From Bradyrhizobium yuanmingense (GTDB lineage Bacteria > Pseudomonadota > Alphaproteobacteria > Rhizobiales > Xanthobacteraceae), in NCBI RefSeq assembly GCF_029167105.1, contig NZ_JARFML010000002.1:124001-188000 (forward strand): a stretch of 64,000 bases of DNA, read 5' to 3'. Shown here piece after piece: positions 20,813 to 30,121 of this stretch. Below the pieces are notes generated by a model, which saw only the letters and a list, made by a program, of their open reading frames with translations, was not told where the DNA came from and did not search any database. Each line of letters opens with the position of its first letter. Positions within the stretch are counted from its first letter, which is position 1. The position numbers and the translations under genes are program-made.

Positions 20813-21022
20813 TTATGCGACCTGGGCCCGAAACAACCACCGGCGGTCGCGTTCGCTTCGCGTGCGGAAACGATCAACGCACTTCTTGGAGCAGAGCGCC
20901 GTGCGCCAGGAATAGTAGCGGATCAGGCCAAACTTGCCGCCGCACACCGCACAGCCATTGACTGAGGAGCAACTTTCGGACGCCGATAGGCGACGCTCAG
21001 GAAGTACCGACATATCGCACAT
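20813..21022 (-). CDS. Small TRASH-like Cys-motif protein, first gene of operon
   Basis: A 69-aa unrecognised protein with C24-x2-C27, 16 residues, then C44-x3-C48 followed by VDRF (CAVCGGKF...LCSKKCVDRF). This resembles the TRASH/MYM-type metal-binding finger. AGAGGGAG lies upstream of the ATG at 21020-21022. It is 35 nt upstream of the exported-protein gene on the same strand and is divergent from the three-PAS kinase. Being basic at the C-terminus (RTRSERDRRWLFR), it could contact nucleic acid; that is inference. Confidence 0.6.
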   Translation of the reverse strand: MCDMSVLPERRLSASESCSSVNGCAVCGGKFGLIRYYSWRTALCSKKCVDRFRTRSERDRRWLFRAQVA

Positions 21023-21131
21023 TGTTGTCTCCCTCTGTTGCTTGCGCTTTTCTCGACTGTTCGCTTCGACTCTCCCGATGGTCGAGAGGCTAGTCCGCCG
21101 GGCACGAAACGCTCAATTGTACGGAGGTAAA

Positions 21132-21251
21132 ATGGCCGACATGACTAGGCATGGAGGAGCTATACCTAGGTTTGTCCCGTATTCGCCCGGGCCCACCCTG
21201 CTCGAGTTCAACGAGACGGCGCACGACGCACCGGCTGCACGGTCACCGTGA
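21132..21251 (+). CDS. Possible 39-codon leader ORF upstream of kinase gene
   Basis: An ATG preceded by GGAGGTAAA opens a short frame (MADMTRHGGAIPRFVPYSPG...) ending at TGA 21249-21251, about 165 nt before the kinase start. The ribosome site is among the best in the region. The product is not recognised. It lies in the 394-nt divergent region (21023-21416), in which I see nothing else except short CTAGG/CCTAG arms at about 21146-21170. It may be a real small protein or a leader peptide, or chance. Confidence 0.35.
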   Translation: MADMTRHGGAIPRFVPYSPGPTLLEFNETAHDAPAARSP

Positions 21252-21416
21252 ACCTCGGCCGGCACGGTGTCCTTCAGGCGCCCCAATGGACCTGGCGGTG
21301 AGCGGACGGTCCAAAGGCGAACGTCATGACGGCCGACCCGACTTTGGCTGGAATTGCTCCTCTCGCCGCAACGTGCTCTACTCCTGTTCACGCAGAGAGT
21401 GCCGGGAGCGTCAGCG

Positions 21417-23402
21417 ATGAAGCCTGGCCGGGCAGCGACGTTCGGAAAGTCAGCCGCGCAATTCCTCGTCGGCTGCCTGAGGCAAACTGTTCCCGCCAAG
21501 CAGCGCACCGATGCCAATGCCGCCGACTTGCTCGAGGCGGTCAAGCAATGGCAGCAGGTCTTCGAGCACACGCCGGTCATGTACTTCATGGTCGATCCGG
21601 CCGGTACCGTGATCAACGTGAACACATTCGGCGCCGAGCAACTGGGCTACACGCCGGCGGAGTTGATCGGCCGATCCGTGCTGGATGTCTTCCTCGCGGA
21701 AGATCGCGCCACCGTCCGCGCCTGTGTCGCGTTGTGCCTCAAGACCCTTGATCAGTCACACACCTGGGAGATCCGGAAGGTTCGCAAGGACGGCTCGATG
21801 TTATGGGTGCGCGAGAACGCCAAGGCCATGCTGCGAGCCAATGGCGGGCCGATCGTGCTGGTCGCCTGCGAGAACATCACCGAACGCAAGGAGGCAGAGA
21901 ACGCGCTGCGACAGAGCGAGGCTTACCTCGCCCAGGCGCAGGAATTGAGCCACACAGGTAGTTTCGGCTGGAAGGCCGCAACCCGCGAGATCACCTGGTC
22001 CAGGGAGACCTATCGCATCTTCGAATGCGAAGAGGGGACGAAGCCCGCGATCCCCTTCATGCTCCAGCGGATCCATCCGGAGGACCGGCTCGCCGTGCAG
22101 CAGACCACGGGCCGGGCGGCGCGCGAGGGCAAGGACTATGATCACGAATACCGGCTGGTAATGCCCGACGGTTCCATCAAACACGTCCGAGCGGTGGCAC
22201 GGGCAACGCGAGATGCGAGCGGTCGGGTAGAGTTCGTCGGATCGGTCAGCGACGTCACGGCGACCAAGGAGGCCGAACGCAGGCTCCGTGACAGCGAGCA
22301 GCGCTTTCGCGATTATGCCGAAACTGCGTCTGACTGGTTCTGGGAAACCGGGCCGGACCACCGGGTCACCCAGATATCCGAGCACTCCGATACCAACACC
22401 GCCCCCGCCGGCCTAATCGGGCTCACGCGTTGGGACATTGCGCCCGACGCCGCTCTCGAGCCCGAAAAATGGCGACAACATCGAGCGGCGCTCGACGCCC
22501 ACGTCCCGTTCCGCGACCTGGTGTATCGCAGCAAGGACCGCAATGGGCAGCCGATCTACGTCCGGACCAGCGGCAAGCCCTTTTTCGACGCGGATGGCGC
22601 TTTCCTGGGCTACCGTGGCGTTTGCACGGACGTAACCGCCGCCATCCGGGCCAACCAAGCCGAAGACGCGCTGCGCAAGGCCCAGGCCGAGCTCGCTCAT
22701 GTGACACGTGTCACGACACTGGGTGAGCTGACCGCTTCGATCGCGCACGAAATCAATCAGCCGCTCGCCGCAGTGATCGCAAACGCGGACGCCTGCCTCG
22801 CCTGGCTGCAGCGCAGTCCGCCGGATCTCAAAGCGGCCCGCCGCTCCGTCGAGTGGATCATCGAGGACGGCAGGCGCGCCGGCGACGTGATCCGTCACGT
22901 TCGGGCGCTCGCCAAGCGGTCTGACATCGAGATGGTTCCGCTCGACGCCAATGCGGTCGTGCGGGAGGCCGTCGCGCTGGTTCAGCGCGAGATGGCCAGC
23001 CACGCCGTGTCCGTCCGCATGGAGCTGTCCTCGGCGCTGCCGAAGATCTTTGGCGATCGCATCCAATTGCAGCAGGTCCTGATCAACCTGATCATGAACG
23101 GGATCGAGGCCATGGCAGACGTCCACGATCGCCCGCGCGAGCTGGCGATCCGCTCGCAGGCGAGCGGCGATGGCGCGATGCAGGTGAGCGTTTCCGACTG
23201 CGGAACCGGCATCAGCGAACAGGCGATAGACCGCCTGTTCACGCCGTTCTTCACCACGAAGTCCTCCGGCATGGGCATGGGCCTGTCGATCTGTCGATCG
23301 ATCATCGAGGCCCATGGCGGGCGACTTTCCGCCATACCAAATCAGGAGCGCGGCGCGACTTTTCAGATCGCCTTGCCCCTCCACCGAGAGGAAGCATCGT
23401 GA
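21417..23402 (+). CDS. Three-PAS soluble sensor histidine kinase
   Basis: A 661-aa kinase from the ATG at 21417 (GGGAG upstream). Three PAS/PAC modules lie at about 30-150, 160-280 and 290-415, each ending in the PAC-type [29 protein letters not shown] or [16 protein letters not shown]. HisKA has [20 protein letters not shown] with the phospho-His. HATPase_c has [46 protein letters not shown] and [12 protein letters not shown]. There are no membrane helices, so it senses a cytoplasmic cue. It resembles the FixL/NodV-type kinases of rhizobia. No haem-binding His context typical of FixL could be confirmed. It overlaps the downstream regulator gene by 4 nt. Confidence 0.92.
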   Translation: MKPGRAATFGKSAAQFLVGCLRQTVPAKQRTDANAADLLEAVKQWQQVFEHTPVMYFMVDPAGTVINVNTFGAEQLGYTPAELIGRSVLDVFLAEDRATVRACVALCLKTLDQSHTWEIRKVRKDGSMLWVRENAKAMLRANGGPIVLVACENITERKEAENALRQSEAYLAQAQELSHTGSFGWKAATREITWSRETYRIFECEEGTKPAIPFMLQRIHPEDRLAVQQTTGRAAREGKDYDHEYRLVMPDGSIKHVRAVARATRDASGRVEFVGSVSDVTATKEAERRLRDSEQRFRDYAETASDWFWETGPDHRVTQISEHSDTNTAPAGLIGLTRWDIAPDAALEPEKWRQHRAALDAHVPFRDLVYRSKDRNGQPIYVRTSGKPFFDADGAFLGYRGVCTDVTAAIRANQAEDALRKAQAELAHVTRVTTLGELTASIAHEINQPLAAVIANADACLAWLQRSPPDLKAARRSVEWIIEDGRRAGDVIRHVRALAKRSDIEMVPLDANAVVREAVALVQREMASHAVSVRMELSSALPKIFGDRIQLQQVLINLIMNGIEAMADVHDRPRELAIRSQASGDGAMQVSVSDCGTGISEQAIDRLFTPFFTTKSSGMGMGLSICRSIIEAHGGRLSAIPNQERGATFQIALPLHREEAS

Positions 23403-24070
23403 CCGAGCGCGCGGACTCTTCGCCGCCGCAGAAGGACGGCGATCAGCCCCTTGTCCTCATCGTCGACGACGACGCGTCCATGCGCCGTGCGCTCACCAAT
23501 CTGTTCGAGTCGGTCGGTCTCAAGGTCGAAGCATTCGGCTCGGCGCCGCAGCTCCTCCAGGCCAAGCCGCCAGACGTCCCGAGCTGCCTGGTGCTCGACA
23601 TCCGACTGCCCGGAACGAGCGGCCTCGAGCTGCAGGCCGACCTTGCCAAGGCAAATATCCACACGCCTATCATCTTCATTACCGGTCATGGCGATATCCC
23701 CATGACGGTTCGGGCCATGAAGAGCGGGGCGATCGACTTCTTGACCAAGCCGGTCCGCGATCAAGACATTCTCGACGCAGTCCAGGCCGCGATCGAGCGA
23801 GACCGCAAGCGCCGCGACCTCAACCGGACGGTCTCGACGGTCAGATCACGCTTCGAGTCACTGTCCTCGCGGGAGCGAGACGTATTGTCACTGGTGACGT
23901 CCGGCCTGATGAACAAGCAGGTCGCCGCGCAGCTCGGATTGGCCGAAATCACCGTCAAGATCTACCGCGGCCAGATCATGCGGAAGATGGGCGCGAAGTC
24001 GCTGGCCGATCTGGTGAGAATGAGCGAGGCGCTCGGGATTGGCCCGAACAAGCCCGATGCACAAACCTAA
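23399..24070 (+). CDS. FixJ/NodW-type response regulator
   Basis: A 223-aa transcription regulator. The receiver domain (about 18-130) has the acidic pair VDDD, the phospho-acceptor Asp in [13 protein letters not shown] and the conserved Lys in [12 protein letters not shown]-terminal LuxR/FixJ helix-turn-helix (about 155-215) includes [20 protein letters not shown] and [20 protein letters not shown]. The GTG start overlaps the kinase stop (GTGA), indicating a cognate kinase-regulator pair. Target genes are unknown; the divergent Cys-motif operon is the nearest candidate. Confidence 0.93.
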   Translation: MTERADSSPPQKDGDQPLVLIVDDDASMRRALTNLFESVGLKVEAFGSAPQLLQAKPPDVPSCLVLDIRLPGTSGLELQADLAKANIHTPIIFITGHGDIPMTVRAMKSGAIDFLTKPVRDQDILDAVQAAIERDRKRRDLNRTVSTVRSRFESLSSRERDVLSLVTSGLMNKQVAAQLGLAEITVKIYRGQIMRKMGAKSLADLVRMSEALGIGPNKPDAQT

Positions 24071-24166
24071 GTATGAGTTTCCAATCGTGACAAGCAGGTC
24101 CACCTTGCGCCTTTATGTTCTAGCCGTGGCGACGGCAAGCGTAATTCCCGGCGAGGAGCGGACGTC

Positions 24167-24553
24167 TTGTCAGTGGCTTCGGTCATCTCGGTGCTTGACG
24201 ACGACCCCTACGTTCGGGCCGCGATCAACAACCTCCTGGAATCGCGCGGATACAACGTCCACACATTCGCCTCGGCGGAAGAGTTCCTGAGCTCGACCGA
24301 TTCGAGCGACACCTCGTGCGTGATCGCCGACGTGCAGATGCCGCTGATGAGCGGAATCGATCTGTTGACGAAGATGCGGTCGCAGGGTTCGGCTACACCA
24401 TTCATATTCATCACAGCTTTCCCGGATGAGGGCGTGCGTGTACGGGCGCTCGATGCGGGCGCAATCTGTTTTCTCGGTAAGCCGTTCGCCGCCTCGGATC
24501 TGATGCAATGCCTGGACCGTGCGCTGGCACCAGGTCACCAAACCTCGTCGTGA
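24167..24553 (+). CDS. Stand-alone receiver domain protein
   Basis: A 128-aa single-domain response regulator (CheY-like fold). It has the acidic pocket in SVLDDDPYVR, the phospho-acceptor Asp in CVIADVQMPLMSG and the Lys in FLGKPFAASD. The sequence is FixJ-receiver-like but there is no output domain. The TTG at 24167 is chosen because GAGGAG lies about 9 nt ahead; a GTG two codons later is the alternative. It follows the FixJ-type gene by about 96 nt and may act as a phosphate sink or connector for the upstream kinase. Confidence 0.82.
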   Translation: MSVASVISVLDDDPYVRAAINNLLESRGYNVHTFASAEEFLSSTDSSDTSCVIADVQMPLMSGIDLLTKMRSQGSATPFIFITAFPDEGVRVRALDAGAICFLGKPFAASDLMQCLDRALAPGHQTSS

Positions 24554-24588
24554 GCGCCCCGCCGCCAGCAAACGCGGCGGTGACCGGT

Positions 24589-25560
24589 TCAATCCACCTT
24601 GATATTGGCGGCCTTGATGATCGGCCACCATTTGGCGATCTCGGCCCTTTGTCGCGTGCCGAGCGCTTCGGGCGTGAGCTGATCCTTGGGCGTCATCTCG
24701 AGACCCTGGCTTTCGAGCTGCTTCCTCACCGCCGGATCGTTCAGCGCTTCCACGGCCGCGGCGTTGAGCTTTGCGACGATCTCCTTCGGCGTGCCTTTCG
24801 GTACCCACATGCCCGACCACAGCGTCATGTTGAAGCCTTTCAGGCCCGCCTCGTCCGCGGTTGGGATCTCGGGCGCGGAGGCGAGGCGCTTGTCGTCGGT
24901 GACCGCGTAGGCGCGGATGGTGCCGGCGCGGACCTGACTGATGGAGTTGGAGGTCTGGTCGACCATGATGTCAATCTGGCCGGCGATGAGATCGTTCAAT
25001 GCCGGCGCAGTGCCGCGATACGGCACGTATTGCAGCTTGATGCCGGAAACGCTCTCGAAATAGACGCCGGCGACGTGACTACCGGAGCCTGCGCCGGCCG
25101 TGCCGGCGGTCGGCGGCGACGGCCGCGACTTCAGCCAGTCGATCAGCTCCTTCAGCGAGGTCGCCGGCACCGCATTCTTGCTGACCACGATCATCGGGTT
25201 GCTCGGCAGCAGCACTACCGGCTCGAGATCGGCAACGAGGTCGAATTTGAGCTTGTAGACGGCGCCGTTGGCGACGTGGGTGCCGAGATGGCCGAACGAG
25301 ATGGTGTAGCCGTCCGGCGGCGATTGCACGGCACGGCCGACACCGATGGAGCCGCCTGCTCCGGTGACGTTCTCGACCACGACCGGCTGGCCGAGCGGCA
25401 CCCGCATTCGCTCGGCGAGCACCCGCGCCATTGCGTCCGAAGGACCACCCGCCGCGAACGGCACGATGATGGTGATGGGACGCGAGGGAAAATCGTCGGC
25501 GCGGGCCGCGCCGGCAAGAGCGAGAACAGCAATCAACGCAGCCCAGACGGCCTTCTTCAT
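24589..25560 (-). CDS. Tripartite tricarboxylate transporter substrate-binding protein (Bug/TctC family)
   Basis: A 323-aa periplasmic solute-binding protein of the TctC/Bug family, which captures carboxylates or related small molecules. A signal peptide (MKKAVWAALIAVLALAGAARA) is followed by the family start DDFPSRPITIIVPFAAGGPSD. VTGAGGSIGVGRAVQ and GAGSGSHVAGVYFES are further typical segments. The ATG at 25560 has GGGGAGAA upstream; a longer frame lacks one. No TctA/TctB membrane genes are adjacent, which is common for Bug proteins. It lies downstream of the threonine synthase-like gene on the same strand. Confidence 0.9.
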   Translation of the reverse strand: MKKAVWAALIAVLALAGAARADDFPSRPITIIVPFAAGGPSDAMARVLAERMRVPLGQPVVVENVTGAGGSIGVGRAVQSPPDGYTISFGHLGTHVANGAVYKLKFDLVADLEPVVLLPSNPMIVVSKNAVPATSLKELIDWLKSRPSPPTAGTAGAGSGSHVAGVYFESVSGIKLQYVPYRGTAPALNDLIAGQIDIMVDQTSNSISQVRAGTIRAYAVTDDKRLASAPEIPTADEAGLKGFNMTLWSGMWVPKGTPKEIVAKLNAAAVEALNDPAVRKQLESQGLEMTPKDQLTPEALGTRQRAEIAKWWPIIKAANIKVD

Positions 25561-25641
25561 TGTCTTCTCCCCAGCGATGTCGATATTGTTCTTGCTCTTC
25601 CCGCGTACGGGAAGAGGGATCATTCGTCGCGTATTGCCGCG

Positions 25642-26883
25642 CTAGAACTGCGAATAGTCGATCGGCTTGTGGCGATCGAGCGCGCGGTTGACCGGCGGCA
25701 GCGGATATTTCAGGCCGGTCGCGCAGTTGAACAGCATGACGCGATCGGTCTTGCTGACGCGGCCGTCGGCGAGGCTTTCCTTGTAGGCGGCGTAAGTCGC
25801 GGCGCCCTCGGGGCAGAGCAGCAGCCCCTCCTCGCGCGCGACCTCGCTCAACGCCGCCGAGATCTTGTCGTCGTCGACCGCGATGGCAAAGCCCTTGCTC
25901 TCGCGCACCGCGCGCAGGATCAGGAAATCGCCGATCGCTTGCGGCACGCGGATGCCCGAGGCGATGGTGTGGGCGTCCTCCCAGCGCGTCGCATGCTCGG
26001 TCCCGGCCTCATAGGCGCGCACCATCGGCGCGCAGCCCGAGGCCTGCACCGCGACCATGCGTGGGCGCTTTGAGCCGATGAAGCCGATCTTCTCGAGCTC
26101 GTCGAAGGCCTTCCACATGCCGATCAGGCCGGTGCCGCCGCCGGTCGGATAGAAGATCACGTCCGGCACGTCCCAGCCGAGCTGCTCGGCGAGCTCAAGG
26201 CCCATCGTCTTCTTGCCCTCGATGCGATACGGCTCCTTCAAGGTCGAGGTGTCGAACCAGCCGACTTTCGCCTTGCCCTCGCCGACGATCTTGCCGCAAT
26301 CGTCGATATAGCCGTTGACGCGGTAGACGGTCGCGCCCTGCAGCTCGATCTCGCTGACGTTCACCTCGGGCGTATCGGCCGGACAGAAGATCGTGGTCTT
26401 GATGCCGCAGGACGTCGCATAGGCCGCGAGCGCAGCACCCGCATTGCCGTTGGTCGGCATCGCCATATGCTTGATGCCGAGCGCCTTGCCCATCGACACC
26501 GCCATCACGAGGCCGCGCGCCTTGAACGAGCCGGTCGGCAGCCGTCCCTCGTCCTTGACGATGATCTCGCCGCCGCCGAGTTTTGCGCCGAGCTTCGGCA
26601 GCCGGATCAGGGGCGTCGTGACTTCGCCGAGCGAGACGATGTCCTGGCATTTGCGCACGGGCAAGAGTTCGCGGTAGCGCCACATGTCGCCGGGACGCTG
26701 GGCGAGCGCATCCTTGGTCAGCGCCTTCTTCACGCCCGCGAGGTCGTAGCGCACCAGAAGCGGCTTGCCGGCCTTGGAGAGGTTGTGAACCTCGTCGGCC
26801 GCGTAATGATCGCCCTCCATCGCGCATTCGAGATGGGTGACGAAGGTCGGGCGTTCGATGGTGAGATTGTCGTTGTCGTGCAT
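25642..26883 (-). CDS. Threonine synthase-like PLP-dependent enzyme
   Basis: A 413-aa fold-type II PLP enzyme. The PLP Lys is in RLPTGSFKARGLVMAVSMGK, and TNGNAGAALAAYATSCG and the phosphate-binding glycine loop FYPTGGGTGLIGMWKAFDEL are present. An N-terminal segment with HLECAMEGDHYAADEVHNLS resembles the domain before the catalytic core in bacterial threonine synthases. These enzymes convert O-phosphohomoserine to threonine, but related lyases act on other beta- or gamma-substituted amino acids. With no thrA or thrB nearby and a substrate-binding protein next to it, a catabolic or alternative substrate is possible. The start at MHDNDNL has AAGGAAGAAG upstream. Confidence 0.82.
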   Translation of the reverse strand: MHDNDNLTIERPTFVTHLECAMEGDHYAADEVHNLSKAGKPLLVRYDLAGVKKALTKDALAQRPGDMWRYRELLPVRKCQDIVSLGEVTTPLIRLPKLGAKLGGGEIIVKDEGRLPTGSFKARGLVMAVSMGKALGIKHMAMPTNGNAGAALAAYATSCGIKTTIFCPADTPEVNVSEIELQGATVYRVNGYIDDCGKIVGEGKAKVGWFDTSTLKEPYRIEGKKTMGLELAEQLGWDVPDVIFYPTGGGTGLIGMWKAFDELEKIGFIGSKRPRMVAVQASGCAPMVRAYEAGTEHATRWEDAHTIASGIRVPQAIGDFLILRAVRESKGFAIAVDDDKISAALSEVAREEGLLLCPEGAATYAAYKESLADGRVSKTDRVMLFNCATGLKYPLPPVNRALDRHKPIDYSQF

Positions 26884-26925
26884 GGCTCGATTCTTTCTTC
26901 TTCCTTGTTGCCAGTTTCCTGCCTC

Positions 26926-27009
26926 CGTCATTGCCGGGCTTGACCCGGCAATCCATCCCTTGAAGAGCGCTTCGCTGGATGGATGCGCGGGTCAAGCCCG
27001 CGCATGACG
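26926..27009. repeat. REP-like palindromic intergenic repeat
   Basis: CGTCATTGCC at one end pairs imperfectly with GCGCATGACG at the other. Inside, TTGCCGGGCTTGACCCGGCA and GCGCGGGTCAAGCCCGCGC are each near-palindromes sharing a central TTGACCCG/CGGGTCAA core, and CCATCC pairs with GGATGG. It separates the lpdA stop from the downstream gene. Confidence 0.75.
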
Positions 27010-27013
27010 GCTG

Positions 27014-28435
27014 TCAAATGTTCAGCACCCGTCCATAGGCATCCAGCACGGCTTCCTTCATCATCTCCGACAGGGTCGGATGCGGGAACACCGTGTGCAT
27101 CAGCTCTTCTTCCGTCGTCTCCAGGTTCATGGCGACGACGTAGCCCTGGATCAGCTCGGTCACTTCCGCGCCGACCATGTGGGCGCCGAGAAGCTGACCG
27201 GTCTTCTTGTCGAAGATCACCTTGACCAAGCCCTGGTCCTCGCCGAGCGCGATCGCCTTGCCGTTGCCGACGAAGGGGAAGCGGCCGACGCGAATCTCGC
27301 GGCCGCTCTCCTTGGCCTTTGCTTCGGTGAGGCCGACGGAGGCGACCTGCGGCTGGCAATAGGTGCAGCCCGGGATCATGTTCTTGTCGAGGGGATGCGG
27401 ATTGAGGCCCTTGATCGCCTCGACGCAGATCACGCCCTCATGCTCGGCCTTGTGCGCCAGCATCGGTGGGCCGGCGACATCGCCGATCGCATAGATGCCG
27501 GGGACGTTGGTCTTGCCGTAGCCGTCGACCACGATGATGCCGCGGTCGGTTTTGACACCGACTTTTTCCAGGCCGAGATTCTCGATGTTGCCGACGACGC
27601 CGACCGCCGAGATCACGCGCTCGAACTCTGATGTGACGGGCTTGCCCTTGCCGTCGTCGATGGTGGCGAGGACGCTGTCGGCCTTCTTCTCCAGCTTCGT
27701 GACCTTGGTCGAGGACATGATCTTGATGCCCTGCTTCTCCAGGCGCTTGCGGGCGAGGCCCGCGATCTCGGCGTCCTCGACGGGCAGGATCTGCGGCAGC
27801 ACCTCCACCACGGTCACGTCGCTTCCCATGGTGTGGAAGAACGAGGCGAACTCGATGCCGATCGCGCCGGAGCCGACCACCAGCAGCGACTTCGGCATCC
27901 GCTCCGGCACCATCGCCTCGAAATAGGTCCAGACCAGCTTCTTGTCGGGCTCGAGGCCGGGCAGCACGCGCGGCCGCGCGCCGGTGGCGACGATGATGTG
28001 CTTGGCCTGATAGGCCCCCTCGCCCAGCGCACCCTTCGGGCCCTCGACGTCGGACTTCTTCACCGTGACCTTGCCGGGCGCATCGATGGAGGCTGCGCCC
28101 CAGATCACGCTGACCTTGTTCTTCTTCATCAGGAAGCCGACGCCGTCGTTCAGCCGCTTGGAGACGCCGCGCGAGCGCTGCACCACGGCCTTGGGATCGA
28201 ACGACACCTTCTCCGCCGACAGGCCGTAGTCCTTGGCGTGCTGCATGTAGTGATAGATCTCGGCCGAACGCAGCAGCGCCTTGGTCGGAATGCAGCCCCA
28301 GTTCAGGCAGATGCCGCCGAGATAGGATCTTTCGACGATCGCCGTCTTGAAGCCGAGCTGCGCGGCGCGGATGGCGGTGACATAGCCGCCGGGGCCGGAG
28401 CCGATGATGATGACGTCGAAGGATGTGTCGGCCAT
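27014..28435 (-). CDS. lpdA: Dihydrolipoamide dehydrogenase (E3)
   Basis: E3 reoxidises dihydrolipoamide of the pyruvate dehydrogenase complex, passing electrons through FAD and a redox disulfide to NAD+. The 473-aa protein has the FAD-binding GSGPGGYVTAIRAAQLG at about residues 12-28, the redox-active GGICLNWGCIPTKALL, and the NAD-binding GSGAIGIEFASFFHTMG. The dimerisation domain ends with VFPHPTLSEMMKEAVLDAYG, including the catalytic HP. GGGAG precedes the ATG. It is the last enzyme gene of the pdh operon. Confidence 0.95.
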   Translation of the reverse strand: MADTSFDVIIIGSGPGGYVTAIRAAQLGFKTAIVERSYLGGICLNWGCIPTKALLRSAEIYHYMQHAKDYGLSAEKVSFDPKAVVQRSRGVSKRLNDGVGFLMKKNKVSVIWGAASIDAPGKVTVKKSDVEGPKGALGEGAYQAKHIIVATGARPRVLPGLEPDKKLVWTYFEAMVPERMPKSLLVVGSGAIGIEFASFFHTMGSDVTVVEVLPQILPVEDAEIAGLARKRLEKQGIKIMSSTKVTKLEKKADSVLATIDDGKGKPVTSEFERVISAVGVVGNIENLGLEKVGVKTDRGIIVVDGYGKTNVPGIYAIGDVAGPPMLAHKAEHEGVICVEAIKGLNPHPLDKNMIPGCTYCQPQVASVGLTEAKAKESGREIRVGRFPFVGNGKAIALGEDQGLVKVIFDKKTGQLLGAHMVGAEVTELIQGYVVAMNLETTEEELMHTVFPHPTLSEMMKEAVLDAYGRVLNI

Positions 28436-28452
28436 AGCGGCTCCCGTTCAAC

Positions 28453-28686
28453 TCAAGAGGCGCCGCGGGCGCGGCGCTTGACCAGAAAAGACCTCACCAG
28501 CCATTCGAGCAGCACCACCAGGACTATGATGGCAAGCGCAGTGAGCACGATCGGCTGGGCGATGTTCCGTGCCAGCTGCTCGCCGGCAAAGAACGCAGAG
28601 TGAAGAAAATCGAGCCCGACCGGGTTGAGCGCCACGATGGCTCCGAGCAATGGCGATATCCATGGCCAGCGGGTCCGGACATGCAA
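28453..28686 (-). CDS. Small two-helix membrane protein in pdh operon
   Basis: A 77-aa protein. One weakly hydrophobic N-terminal region (WISPLLGAIVALNPVGLDF) and one strong helix (PIVLTALAIIVLVVLLEWLV) precede a basic tail (KRRARGAS). The start is a TTG at 28684-28686 with GAGGGGG upstream. It lies 22 nt after pdhC and 17 nt before lpdA. I do not recognise the family. Its location suggests co-expression with pyruvate dehydrogenase, but no role is evident. Confidence 0.6.
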   Translation of the reverse strand: MHVRTRWPWISPLLGAIVALNPVGLDFLHSAFFAGEQLARNIAQPIVLTALAIIVLVVLLEWLVRSFLVKRRARGAS

Positions 28687-28708
28687 GGTTGCCCCCTCTG
28701 CCGCCGCG

Positions 28709-30058
28709 TCAGACCATCATCATCACGGGGTTTTCGATCAGCTGTTTGAACGCGCCGATCAGCTCGGCGCCGAGCGCGCCGTCGATGGCGCGGTGATCGC
28801 AGGACAGGGTCACGCTCATCATGTGCGCGATCTCGATCTTGCCGCCGCGCACGACGGGACGCTCCTCGCTGGTGCCTACGGCCAGAATGGTCGCATGCGG
28901 CGGGTTGATCACCGCGGTGAAGTGGCTGATGCCGTACATGCCGAGGTTGGAGACGGCGGTGGTGCCGCCCTGATATTCCTCGGGCTTCAATTTGCGGGAA
29001 CGAGCCCGCGCGGCAAAATCCTTCATCTCGTTGGAGATGGTCGACAGCGTCTTGGTCTCCGCTTTGCGGATGATCGGCGTGATCAGGCCGCCGGGCATCG
29101 CGACGGCGACGCCGACGTCGGAATGGTGGTGCTTGACCATGCCGCTTTCGGTCCAGCTGACGTTGCAGTTCGGGATCTTCTGCAGCGCCACCGCCATCGC
29201 CTTGATGACGAAATCGTTGACCGAGATCTTGTAGAGCGGCTTCTTCTCCTTGTCCTTCGGAGCCGCCGCATTGATCTCCTCGCGGGCAGTGAGCAGCTTG
29301 CCGATGTCGCAGTCGATGGTGAGATAGAAGTGCGGGACGTTCTGGATCGACGCGGTCAGGCGCTGGGCGATGGTGCGGCGCATGCCGTCATGCGGGACGA
29401 TGTCGTAGGAGCCGGGCTCGAACAGCGACAGGATCTGCTTGTCCGACATGGTCGGCGCGATCGCGGGCGCGCCCGATGGCGCCGCAGCGGGTGCCTTGAG
29501 ACCCTTGCCGGACTTGGCCTGCTCGACGTCGCGGGCGACCACGCGGCCGTGCGGGCCGGTGCCGGTGACCATGGCGACATCGATGCCAGCTTCCTTGGCG
29601 AGACGCCGCGCCAGCGGCGATGAGAACACGCGACCGCCGTGGCCATTGGCCTGCGCGGCCGGAGCTGCGGGCTGCGGCGCGGGCGCAGCTGCCGGCTGCG
29701 GCGCGGCCTTGGGCGCAGCAGGCGCCGGCGCCCGGGCAGCAGCAGGTGCTTCAGCAGCTTTCGGCGGCGCGGCCGAAGCGCTGGGCTTGGCGCTGCCTGC
29801 GGCCTTCACATCCTCGCCCTCGCCGGCGAGCACCGCGATCACGTCGTTGACCGGGACGTCCTGCGTGCCCTCGGGCACCAGGATCTTGGCGATCGTGCCC
29901 TCGTCGATCGCCTCGACCTCCATGGTCGCCTTGTCGGTCTCGATCTCGGCGATGACGTCGCCGGACTTGACCTTGTCGCCCTCCTTCTTCAGCCACTTGG
30001 CGAGGTTGCCCTTCTCCATCGTCGGCGAGAGAGCGGGCATCAGGATGTTGATGGGCAT
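28709..30058 (-). CDS. pdhC: Pyruvate dehydrogenase complex E2, dihydrolipoamide acetyltransferase
   Basis: E2 transfers the acetyl group from lipoamide to CoA and forms the core of the complex. The 449-aa protein has an N-terminal lipoyl domain with the lipoylated Lys in [13 protein letters not shown] long Ala/Pro-rich flexible linker and an E3/E1-binding domain (SSPLARRLAKEAGIDVAMVT) follow. The catalytic acyltransferase domain carries SCDHRAIDGALGAELI with the active His and Asp. GAGGTCAGC precedes the ATG. Its lipoyl domain is nearly identical to the one fused to PdhB. Confidence 0.95.
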   Translation of the reverse strand: MPINILMPALSPTMEKGNLAKWLKKEGDKVKSGDVIAEIETDKATMEVEAIDEGTIAKILVPEGTQDVPVNDVIAVLAGEGEDVKAAGSAKPSASAAPPKAAEAPAAARAPAPAAPKAAPQPAAAPAPQPAAPAAQANGHGGRVFSSPLARRLAKEAGIDVAMVTGTGPHGRVVARDVEQAKSGKGLKAPAAAPSGAPAIAPTMSDKQILSLFEPGSYDIVPHDGMRRTIAQRLTASIQNVPHFYLTIDCDIGKLLTAREEINAAAPKDKEKKPLYKISVNDFVIKAMAVALQKIPNCNVSWTESGMVKHHHSDVGVAVAMPGGLITPIIRKAETKTLSTISNEMKDFAARARSRKLKPEEYQGGTTAVSNLGMYGISHFTAVINPPHATILAVGTSEERPVVRGGKIEIAHMMSVTLSCDHRAIDGALGAELIGAFKQLIENPVMMMV

Positions 30059-30121
30059 GCTGACCTCAAGAAGAACTTTGCAAAACGTCGTCTTTCGACA
30101 GCGAAGACGAACGGACCAGGT

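Noticed and set aside
21113-21625. 170-codon minus-strand frame across the kinase start
   Set aside because: It overlaps the kinase coding region and lacks motifs; the kinase PAS domains are clear.
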